Of a stretch of 64,000 bases of DNA, positions 10,685 to 20,325 are shown piece after piece. Numbering within the stretch: the stretch's first letter is position 1; the number at the start of each line of letters is the position of its first letter. The position numbers were made by a program, and so were the translations under genes. The notes under the pieces were generated by a model. The model did not search any database, was not told where the DNA came from, and was given only the letters and a program-made list of their open reading frames with translations. The DNA is from Pleurodeles waltl (lineage: Eukaryota > Chordata > Amphibia > Caudata > Salamandridae), in contig NC_090447.1 in NCBI RefSeq assembly GCF_031143425.1, positions 767,930,409-767,994,408 of the forward strand, read 5' to 3'.

Positions 10685-11919
10685 CCTAGCTCATACTTCC
10701 CCATGCCCTCCCTAGTTTGCCCCTTTTCTGAGGTCTCCAACGCCTTACCTTCCTACTCACCCGATGGAATTTCCTCCAAGGCCCTTGCTCTCCTGATTAC
10801 CCACTGCCCTGGCATCTCTTCTTGTGGCGTCTGTCTAGGGGCCACAACCAGCCCTCCAGGCCTGTCTAATGCGCCAGGATGCTACCCCCTCCCCGAAAAC
10901 ACAATGACATTGGGTGCACAGCCCCTACTGTCAGATGGTCTCAAGGAAGCATCTGTGGCCCTGGATGCCTGTCCGCCTTCCTCCTCTGGTGACGCCATTC
11001 TTGGCCCGCCTTCACTTCCCCCCAGGGTCGCCGAGCAGCACTATGCCCGCCTGGGTCACACATCTCCTCTCCTGCCTCTTCCTGCCAAAACTAGGCCGAT
11101 GTGCCGGTGTTAACCCTTTCCACCACGTGCCCTTTCCTAGTCCTGGCCCACCCCACCGACACTCCTACTCTGTCCTTTGTCCCCCACCTGATCCCCTTTG
11201 CTGACCATCCCCCCCTATCTTCGCATCCGACTGTGCTCTCAACTGTGAGCCCGCCGCACACCCCCCTCACGCCCCCTTTCTGTAAACCCATGCAGGCGGT
11301 CTAACCCTCATTGGGTTTCATCCCTTTCTCTGTCACTCCCCCTCATCGTCACTCCATACCAACATTGTGTGCCATTTCAGCGAAATTGGGGTCCTCCCCT
11401 CCCACTGGAAATGCCTCCTCCTTGTCTCCCTTCCAACCGTCGCCTGTCCCTTCCCCTCCTTGTCCTGTCCAACTGGCACCTGCTGGCCCCAACTGTCTTG
11501 CTTTTGTGTCTTGTCACCTGTAAATCCCGCTGCCTGCTATCCAGTCCCCACAGGGCCCTCCCGATCTCTCCCCCCACCCCCTTCCCCCCTTGTCTCCCTT
11601 CCCATTCCCCAGTGGCACCTCTCCCAAAGCCGCCCAAAGGTTTAGTCAGCCTTTGAGATAATATTCAGGATAGTTCTTCAAGCACCTGGAAGCTACAACA
11701 GCACTGTTAAAATATAGCAGCAATTGTAACCATGCAATGTGACTTTTAAACTATAATAACATTCACACAAATCGTGAAATACACACTGACGTTTACGTAA
11801 TGCACATAGTATTAATTGTTTAGGAGTGTGGGAACATAGGGTTGACAGGCATAGGACTGTGTTGAACTTGGGCACTCATTACAAATGGTGTGGGAAAGCT
11901 TTTGAATGTTCCCCACCCC

Positions 11920-12053
11920 TGGGGTGACCAGATTTAGAAAATAAAAAACAGGGACATGTTAGACATAAAAGTGGGACTAAAGCCTTTAGTCTCACTTTTA
12001 CATCTTTGGGGGGGGGGGGGGGGGGAGAGGGGGGAGGGAGGGAGGGAGGGAGA

Positions 12054-12086
<33 letters not shown>

Positions 12087-12329
12087 GAGAGAGAGCACAC
12101 TTTTACATATACATACACACACACACGAGAGCAGGCAGCAGAAGTATTGAAGACTCTAGAGCTGCATGTGAAAGGAGAGAACACCTTTCACTTCTGATTC
12201 GCAGGTTGACCTGACCTTTGACACAAAAACCGGGACATGTATGTAAAATGAACAAAAGCGTCGGGACACCCAGGCAGTCCTCTGAAAATCGGGACTGTCC
12301 GGGGAAATCCAGGACGTCTGGTCACCCCA
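11920..12329. mobile_element. hAT-like MITE, copy 2, with GA microsatellite
   Basis: Copy of the element at 6458-6872 with the same ends. Its internal G/GA tract at 12007-12095 has diverged in length, as expected for microsatellite slippage after duplication. Confidence 0.6.
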
Positions 12330-12968
12330 CCCACACCGGAGTTACCGATAACAGAGGTACACCTTGCTTATGCCTTTATTCAGTAGGCGTTAGGATGTTA
12401 GGATGTGGGGTAAAGCCAACCCACGCTAATTTAGTGCACTACTTTAGTAGAGCTGGCTTTGTGCCAGAATCTATGGTTTTCGCACTGGCTTGCTCCAGAC
12501 ACACCCCCTGCATACATTAAAAGGGGATTGGTGCAAAGAGGTTTCGGCACTGCACGAGGGTTTAACGTTTGGCACAAAAAGGCTTGTTTGTGAATACTGC
12601 TGCTACTTCTGATGCTTTTTGTCACACGAGCTGCAGCGCACACCTTGAAACTTGGGCCTACAGCTCCACACATGATGAATCGTCACCCACCAGCGAACAG
12701 TTTCATTGTATACAATCCGGTAATGTATCTCAGGGGACCCACCATTGTTCTCTGTTCCGTTGCTGCCTAGCTGGATTCGGATTCTACAAATACTTGCACA
12801 TTCAAATAATGTGGTATCACTTTCTTATTTTAAGTTGCTTTGTTCTAGCACACTAATCACCCAAGAGGGTATCCAACAGATTAGAATTGGGCCAAGTGTG
12901 TCCTACTAGGGCAGTGCGCTCTAAAATGCCACTTCTGCCCAGATGGATAGTTGCCAAGTTTCCCAGGG

Positions 12969-13112
12969 CCATGCGTGATGTGCTGCTCCAGTCCAGTTTT
13001 TTTCTCCTTTGAATTCTGGGACTTGTAGTCCTGTTTATAGTGAAACAAACAAGCCTACAACTCCCAGAATTCAAAGGAAAAAAACTTATAGTGGAGCCAC
13101 ACATCACTCATG
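12969..13112. repeat. Fold-back element with 55-60 bp arms
   Basis: The left arm (about 12969-13028) and right arm (about 13054-13112) are near-perfect inverted copies. They include GAATTCTGGGACTTGTAG against CTACAACTCCCAGAATTC, and outer parts GTGATGTG against CACATCAC. The short loop is about 25 bp. The ACTACAACTCCCAGAATTC word is common in vertebrate non-autonomous repeats. No target duplication was resolved. Confidence 0.65.
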
Positions 13113-13700
13113 GACCTGGGCAGGGATGCAGATATAGTGACAAATCCCAATCCAGGATGACGATGCAAGATCATGATTTGCAAAATTTTCTATCAGCAAT
13201 GAAAATATAATGAAAAAATCTCAGATTTTCCAGTCTTTAGTAACAAACAAAATTGTGTTCTTACAAAAACAGGCGCATATGTGTTGTAGAGTGGATTAGG
13301 GTAGACGGTATCTCCACAGTGCACACGGGCGAAGGGATAGACAACTGCATAAATATGTGGAACAGGAACTGCAGGTTATATAGGTCTCTTTGCATTGTGA
13401 CTTTTAATATCTGGAACAGGGCTTTTTGGGCAATAAGGCAGGCAGGTGCATAATAGTGCCCCCAGAGGAGACCACGGGAGGGCACGAGATCAAAAGAAAT
13501 GGCCCCAAAGTATTGCTGTTGAAGGGGAGTGCCCAAATGGTAAACTGATATTTTGCCTTGCAACTGGGCTGCCTCTAATATTTCAGCTAATAAGTGCTAT
13601 TATAATGACCCTACATTGTCAACTAATAAGTACTATTAACATCCATTTCAACAGTATTCTTTTAAACCACTTTTGAATGAAAACGAATACCGATAATCAC
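13113..13700. other. Unrecognised non-coding DNA
   Basis: AT-rich, with no recognisable gene or element. The longest frames are under 110 codons and lack motif content. Confidence 0.4.
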
Positions 13701-13703
13701 TAA

Positions 13704-14686
13704 GGCCCTCATTACAACATTGGCGGTATAGACCGCCTACCGCCACGATGACGGCAGCCAACATACCTTCACCGTGGCTACCAGCCGCCCACCTGCATTA
13801 TGACCGTAGACGGTATTCTGCCAGAAGGCTAGCGGAATACAGTCGACGGTCATGGTGGAGGACGGCAGTAAGGTGGCGCTGCTGTCAGCAGCAGCGCCAC
13901 GCCAGCAAAACACCTCCGACCGTATCATGAGCAATGATACGGCCTGGCGGTGTTTTGCTGGTGGACGGTGCTGCTGGCAGCAGCGCTGCGTCCTGTCTCC
14001 TGACGGAGGACCCCCTGCAAGCAGGTAAGCTGGGTTCTCCGACAGGAGAGAGGAGTGGGGTGTGTTTGTGTGTGTGTGTGTGTGGGGAGGTGTGTGTCTG
14101 TTTTTGTATGCGTGCATGCGGGTGTGAGTCGCGTTTCATGAGTGCGTGAATGACTGAATGTGAGTGTATGTTGTGTGTTGTGAATGTATGTGTGCGACAA
14201 TGTATGTTGTGTGTTGCGGTGTGTGAGTATGTATGTGTGCATGTGTGGGTGGATGTGGGTATGCGTGTGTGTGTGAGTGTATATGTGTGCGCGTGTGGGT
14301 GTGTAAATGTGCCGGGGCAGGAGAGTGAGGGGGAAGGTCGGGGAGAACTCTGGGGAGGGGGCCGGGGAGACCCCTATTTGTGCCAGGGAATTAATTCCCT
14401 GGCACTGATAGTGCCTTCCGCCATGGTTTTCGTGGAGGTACGCTTGCCACGAAAACCGTGGCGGTAGGCGGGGTCATTATCCCTAGGGTGGGATTGTGAC
14501 GCCCGCCTGGCTGGAGTCCGAAGTCTCCAGACCAGTCGCCATTATCACCCTGGCGGACGGAATGGTACATTGGCATTTTGGCTTCAGCCAAACCGCCAAT
14601 GTCATAATTTGGGAAAAGGTACCGCCAGCCTGTTGGCAGTACCTTTCTCCAAATTATCGCAGACCGCCAGGGTCCTAATGAGGGCC
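13704..14686. mobile_element. Harbinger-like MITE, TSD TAA
   Basis: The ends are GGCCCTCATTA and TAATGAGGGCC, perfectly inverted and flanked by TAA at 13701-13703 and 14687-14689, which fits the TWA target of PIF/Harbinger. Sub-terminal GGCGGT/ACCGCC motifs recall the other palindromic MITEs, but the outer end differs, so this is a related but separate family. The 983 bp interior contains several palindromes and a GT-rich tract, and no gene. Confidence 0.85.
14058..14310 (+). repeat. GT-rich simple repeat
   Basis: Degenerate GTGT/GTAT tract on the plus strand within the MITE at 13704-14686. The His/Thr-rich frame on the opposite strand is a translation of this repeat. Confidence 0.85.
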
Positions 14687-14689
14687 TAA

Positions 14690-15985
14690 ATGTCTTCATA
14701 CCAGTAACCTGCAGTGAAAACAACAAACCTCTGCAGAAGTCATATTACAAGCTGGAAATGGTTCCTAAGAAGATAATAACCAACAAAGTGGAACTATTCT
14801 GTCAAAACGGAAATGTATAATACTTAGCACCTACAACCAATAAAACGTTCAGAACGATAACATTGGAACATACCTAACTTTTAAGGCCTTTGGCCTAACC
14901 TTTTCCCAGGCAAAATCCCTCCTCTCGGAAGCAATTTGTCAAATGAAATCTTGTTTGATCTGTCGGCGGGGAGGACAGAAAAATAGAAAATGTGCCCGTT
15001 TCACTTGGAGACACGATATTTGGATTGTTGCCGTTCACTGGATAAGAAACCCAATCAACAACACTTTTACCACAGATACCAGCACGACTTACAGCTGCTT
15101 GTAAATCCTTAGTAGTTGCTCTCTAAGGCATCTTTCAACAGCGCCCAAACACACATTCATAGAAATATTTCTCTTGCCGTGACTCACAATAAGCCCGAAC
15201 TTCCTTTCAGATACGAAATACTTCAGCACAATCCACTCGGGACAAAAGCAGGCCTACCACCAGAATACCCGGAAACAATTGTGCGCAATAAATCACAGTC
15301 ACCAGTCCCTCATATTTGGTGTTATTGAGAAGTAATAGCTTTTTCTCAAAGGGCCGAACAGCTATTTGGAATACATCAAGCACACAGATTGGTTTAACAT
15401 GCTTTCTCCATGTTCCATATTTTTTCACAATTTCACCTTCCCCATGATTGTCTGGAAACAGCCATGTTTCACCCAGTGGCTGATGGGGCCCTCACTCAGA
15501 ATGTGATGAGGGGACCCGGACTCTCTTATATCGCACAGGTATTTATTTTCCTTGTGCTGAATGGGCCCCCCTACGCATAGTTGGTGTCCTCCTGGAGAGA
15601 TGAAGACCCTACCGCGCCGTAGGAGCTGCAAAATCCGGCGTTACGCCCCTGTTTTTGCCACACTGATTTTCTCCAATATTATGGTGCAAACTCGGTATGT
15701 AGCATGGCTGGCCAAAATCCTATTTTATTTGAAGCTGTGATTGCATCCATGGCACTATATAATTTAAAGGCAATGGCAGTTTCAACATAGTTTGTTCAAC
15801 ATGCAACAGGCATCTGTCAAGGGTGTTTAACAATATGCGAGTGTTTCCTTCCCTTTGCAGCTTATAGGTGTGATTGATTGTTATGAAGATCTAGAAATGG
15901 CTCATAGCGAACACTTGCGGGATTGTGTCTAGTAAAAATATTGGAGAACAATATAGGGGAAACCAATTCACAACCGAAAATGTCC
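14690..15985. other. Unrecognised non-coding DNA left of a DIRS element
   Basis: No gene, RNA or element was recognised. It forms the left flank of the old DIRS element whose terminal repeat begins near 15990. Confidence 0.4.
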
Positions 15986-16472
15986 TGATTACTTACTGGT
16001 AATCTTCGTTACTGTAAGTCCTACTTGTACTCCTACCAGTCATTACTTGTGAGGAGGTGGATCCCACCTCCTTCTGAGACTGGATACAGGAGAAAAGATG
16101 CAGGAAGTCGGCTAAAATTCGACCTTCCATTTTTCCCCTATAAGCTATAAAAAGAGACTGCACAGCATCCCCCTGGAATACCAGCTCAATAATAACGAAG
16201 GGCCATCAAGTCTTGTATAATGACTATAACAAGTGCAAGAAGTAGGGCAGAGATTAATGGAGATTATTTATATGTCTTCAGGACGATATCTCTGCCTTCC
16301 TTGTCCTCATACTTATTACTTAGGAGGTACATCAAGGCAGTTGAATGGCCTTAGATAAATATCACCAGAAATATTACACATAAATGCTCAATCACATGAT
16401 ACAAAGGATATATAACTCATGGAAGAACAGACATCAGAACTCCCACCACAAAACTCGTAATCAACATATCTC

Positions 16473-16690
16473 ACATATTTAGCCTGTAATGGGAAACAAA
16501 AGTATTTACAGATGCCCATTTTGCAGCTCTACATATTCTCAAAGCTGGAACTCCTTAAACCCTTGCCCATGAATCCAATGCTCTTGTGGATTTCACCTAA
16601 GTACAAGCCGGAGGAGGAGGATCTCCCAAAGAAAATGCCACACCAATGGCTGATCTCACCCATCTGAAAATGGCAAAATGGGAAGTCTTC
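16473..16690 (-). pseudogene. DIRS tyrosine recombinase, C-terminal catalytic fragment
   Basis: Minus-strand translation gives KSTRALDSWARV, a stop, then ICRAAKWASVNTFVSHYRL. This corresponds to the H-S-T-R box (His replaced by Lys) and the helix with the nucleophilic Tyr (SHYRL). It closely parallels ICRAATWASPLTFVRHYRL of the better preserved DIRS element at 33126. The rest of the recombinase should lie to the right but is interrupted by the MITE at 16742 and the 9.3 kb Harbinger, and was not found beyond them. Confidence 0.75.
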
Positions 16691-16741
16691 TGACCTACAT
16701 TAGATGACTCCAAGCCACTAATAAACTATCTGAATAACTAA

Positions 16742-17386
16742 GGGCCAGATGTAGCAAACTGTTTGCGAGTCGCAAATGGCGAAAATCGCCGTTTGCGAGT
16801 CGCAAACGTGTGTTTGCTATGCAGAAATGCATTTTGCGAGTCGGAACCGACTCGCAAAATGCATTTCCGACTCGCAAATAGGAAGGGGTGTTCCCTTCCT
16901 ATTTGCGACTCGCAGTGGTATGCAATTCCATTTGCGACCGAGTCGCAGTTACCATCCACTTGAAGTGGATGGTAACCCACTCGCAAACTGGAAGGGGTCC
17001 CCATGGGACCCCTTCCCCTTTGTGAGTGGACCCAAAAATATTTTTTCAGAGCAGGCAGTGGTCCAAGAGACCACTACCTGCCCTGAAAAAATCAGAAACT
17101 AAAGGTTTCGGTTTTTTTTTTGAAGTGCAGCTCGTTTTCCTTTAAGGAAAACGGGCTACACTTGGAAAAAAAAAACTGCTTTATTTAAAAGCAGTCACAA
17201 ACATGGAGGTCTGCTGTTCCTAGCAGGCCTCCATCCCTGTGAGTGCCCAAAGTCGCTATGGGGGTGCAAATTGCGACCCACCTCATTACATCATGGGAAT
17301 CCGTGTGTTGTGGTCTGCAAATAGATACCAGTATGGTCTCTTAACCCTCTGACATATTTACATAAACATATAGAATAACAGACATT
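16742..17386. mobile_element. Palindromic MITE (GGGCCAGATGTAG family), right end not found
   Basis: It starts GGGCCAGATGTAGC directly after TAA (16739-16741), a likely Harbinger-type target site. The next 280 bp are built from GCGAGTCGCAAA words in both orientations, with perfect palindromes around CTATTTGCGACTCGC and the AAGTGGATGG segment, then a hairpin with ACCACTACCTGCCCTG. The matching inverted end (CTACATCTGGCCC) is absent, so the element is truncated, with its right limit somewhere before the Harbinger at 17387. Confidence 0.55.
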
Positions 17387-18288
17387 GGGGGTGATTCTAA
17401 CCCTGGCGGTCGGTGATAAAGCGGCGGCCAACCCGCCAACAGGCTGGCGGTCCAAAAAATGGAATTCTGACCCTGGCGGGAACCGCCAACAGAGACCGGC
17501 ACTTTAACACTCCGACCGCCACGGCGGTACAGACAAACAGCGCGGCGGTCACCGCCAACAGACAGGCGGCAGACAATGTACTGCCCACAGTATCATAACT
17601 CACCAATCCGCCACCTTTTCCGGGGCGGGAGCCCCGCCGATAAAAACACGGCGGAAACAGACGACGAACGGGAAAACGCTCACCTCTACGCACTCCACGA
17701 GGAAGGAGGACAGCATGGAACCCGAATTAAACATCCTACCTGCTCTCGTCTACCTGCTCATCTACCACGAGTACGAACGCCGGCGCAGTGACAACGGTGA
17801 GTACTGCACCTACGACACACGGGATGGGGGAGGAGGAAAGCTTACGGCACACACATATGCGACCCCCACCCCCCCAAACTATGTACACACCAATGCAGAG
17901 CAACAAGTCACAGTGACACCACCCAAACCCCCCTGAAAAATGCAAAGACATAATTAAATTGTGAATACAAATTTATGTACAAAATAGGCTCTGAAAAGTA
18001 TTGGTCAACTAGCCAAAAAATCAATATCAAAATAATTCTATATACATTCCAATGGATAACCGAGGCAATTAGTCCTGCACATCAAAAGAAAATCGAAGTG
18101 TCCGTGGGCCAAAGTGTAACAACACAAGGGCAAGGCCCACACAGGAGACCTGAGTCCTTTGGAGAAAACACTGCAGGGGCATCTGATGAAAAAACTACAG
18201 GCACCTCAGGGGGAAGGGAAGGGGGGGGCACCACAGCCACATGAGTCCACGACGCCAGATCCACGAAGGGGCCACCATGCCTACTGTG

Positions 18289-18540
18289 CCATCCTGGGGA
18301 GTGCAAAGCCACAGTCTCTCAAGTCTCTACAGTAGGTGGGTTGCCCACTGTTCCATCCTGGGGAGTGCAAAGCCACAGTCTCTCAAGTCTCTACAGTAGG
18401 TGGGTTGCCCACTGTGCCATCCTGGGGAGTGCAAAGCCACAGTCTCTCAAGTCTATACAGTAGGTGGGTTGTCCACTGTTCCATCCTGGGGAGTGCAAAG
18501 CCACAGTCCATCAGGTGGATTACAGTCTCCACTGGTCAAG
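18289..18540 (+). repeat. Four tandem 64 bp repeats
   Basis: Units beginning CCATCCTGGGGAGTGC start at 18289, 18353, 18417 and 18481 and are almost identical; the last is partial. They lie just left of the large minisatellite, in the part of the Harbinger between its left end and the first Myb-like gene. Confidence 0.9.
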
Positions 18541-18576
18541 GAGGAGGCATGGTGGGCACAGTGAACCGTTAACAGT

Positions 18577-19470
18577 GCATGCAGGAAGGGCCCAGCGGAG
18601 CGGTGCTTGAGACGGCGGTGCCCAGCGAAGCGGTGCTTGACAGGAAGGGCCCAGCGGAGCGGTGCTTGACAGGAATGGCCCAGCGGAGCGGTGCTTGAGA
18701 CGGCGGGGCCCAGCGGAGCGGTGCTTGACAGGAATGGCCCAGCGGAGCGGTGCTTGAGACGGCGGTGCCCAGCGGAGCGGTGCTTGAGACGGCGGCGCCC
18801 AGCGGAGCGGTGCTTGACAGGAAGGGCCCAGCGGAGCGGTGCTTGACAGGAAGGGCCCAGCAGAGCGGTGCTTGAGACGGCGGTGCCCAGCGGAGTGGTG
18901 CTTGAGACGGCGGTGCCCAGCGGAGCGGTGCTTGACAGGAAGGGCCCAGCGGAGCGGTGCCTGAGACGGCGGGGCCCAGCGGAGCGGTGCTTGACAGGAA
19001 GGGCCCAGCGGAGCGGTGCTTGACAGGAAGGGCCCAGCGGAGCGGTGCTTGAGACGGCGGTGCCCAGCGGAGCGGTGCCTGAGACGGCGGGGCCCAGCGG
19101 AGCGGTGCCTGAGACGGCGGGGCCCAGCGGAGCGGTGCTTGACAGGAAGGGCCCAGCGGAGCAGTGCTTGAGACGGCGGTGCCCAGCGGAGCGGTGCTTG
19201 ACAGGAAGGGCCCAGCGGAGCGGTGCCTGAGACGGCGGGGCCCAGCGGAGCGGTGCTTGACAGGAAGGGCCCAGCGGAGCGGTGCTTGAGATGGCGGTGC
19301 CCAGCGGAGCGGTGCTTGACAGGAAGGGCCCAGCGGAGCGGTGCTTGAGACGGCGGTGCCCAGCGGAGCGGTGCTTGAGACGGCGGTGCCCAGCGGAGCA
19401 GTGCTTGACAGGAAGGGCCCAGCGGAGCGGTGCTTGAGACGGCGGGGCCCAGCGGAGCGGTGCTTGACAG
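18577..19470 (+). repeat. GC-rich minisatellite, 29/30 bp units
   Basis: About 30 units based on GCCCAGCGGAGCGGTGCTTG, ending either in ACAGGAAGG (29 bp) or AGACGGCGG (30 bp), mixed irregularly. The units contain no stop in most frames, which creates long spurious open frames on both strands. The 29 bp units shift the frame, so this part cannot encode a regular protein repeat. Confidence 0.95.
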
Positions 19471-20026
19471 GAAGGGCCCTGTTCAGCGGTGTTCTTCTGC
19501 ACGGCGGGGCCCTGTTCAGCGGTGCTCTTCTGCACGGCAGGGCCCTGTTCAGCGGTGCTCTTCTGCACGGCGGGGCCCTCTTCAGCGGTGCTCTTCTTCA
19601 CAGCGGGGCCCTCTTCAGCGGTGCTCTTCTGCACGGCGGGGCCCTGTTCAGCGGTGCTCTTCTGCACGGCGGGGCCCTGTTCAGCGGTGCTCTTCTGCAC
19701 GGCGGGGCCCGGTTCAGCGGTGCTCTTCTGCACGGCGGGGCCCTCTTCAGCGGTGCTCTTCTGCACGGCGGGGCCCTCTTCAGCGGTGCTCTTCTGCACG
19801 GCGGGGCCCTCTTCAGCGATGCTCTTCTGCACGGCGGGGCCCTCTTCAGCGGTGCTCTTCTGCACGGCGGGGACCTGTTCAGCGGTGCTCTTCTGCACGG
19901 CGGGGCCCTGTTCAGCGGTGCTCTTCTGCACGGCGGGGCCCTCTTCAGCGGTGCTCTTCTGCACGGCGGGGCCCTGTTCAGCGGTGTTCTTCTGCACGGC
20001 GGGGCCCTCTTCAGCGGTGCTCGTCC
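19471..20026 (+). repeat. GC-rich minisatellite, 33 bp units
   Basis: About 17 units of 33 bp based on TTCAGCGGTGCTCTTCTGC, contiguous with the 29/30 bp array and sharing the CAGCGG...GTGCT core, so one array probably gave rise to the other. Because 33 is a multiple of three, each frame gives an 11-residue repeat, for example TAEEGPAVQKS on the minus strand. Confidence 0.95.
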
Positions 20027-20325
20027 AGTAAGTCAAGGGAGCCAGACCTGGCCTGGACTCCCTGCTCAGTCGCCCTCCGACCGTGCTGTTGCTGGACCCT
20101 TCAGTGACGGAGTCCTGGGCCCTTTGGTGCCCTCCCTAACACCCGGGATGGGGCTTGTGGGGCCCTCCTGCTCCGCGCTCCTGCTGGCTGACTTCTCCGC
20201 CCTGCTGCCCTTTCGCTCCTTAGATGGGGCTCTCGGGCCCTTGCCTCCCCTAGATGTTGTGGCTGGTGAAGTGGGCGAACTTTACTCCTTGGGGGCAGCC
20301 GTATCAGTCCTCTCACGGCGGCCCT

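Larger units (their letters stand above)
7212..12670 (+). repeat. Tandem duplication, unit 2
   Basis: Second copy of 1713-7211. The offset is 5,499 bp at the start, 5,461 bp after the internal MITE and about 5,457 bp at the end, so indels occur mainly in the MITE and the GA tract. The right edge is at CAGCTCCAC, after which unique sequence (ACATGATGAATCG) follows. Confidence 0.93.

Noticed and set aside
18577..20026. CRISPR-like array of short repeats
   Set aside because: Repeats are contiguous with no unique spacers, there are no cas genes, and the window is clearly eukaryotic.
18453..20036. A 527-codon open frame on the minus strand (and 404/225/180-codon frames on the plus strand)
   Set aside because: They are translations of a minisatellite that lacks stops in most frames. 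The 29 bp units shift the frame irregularly and no known domain is visible, so I do not call a gene.
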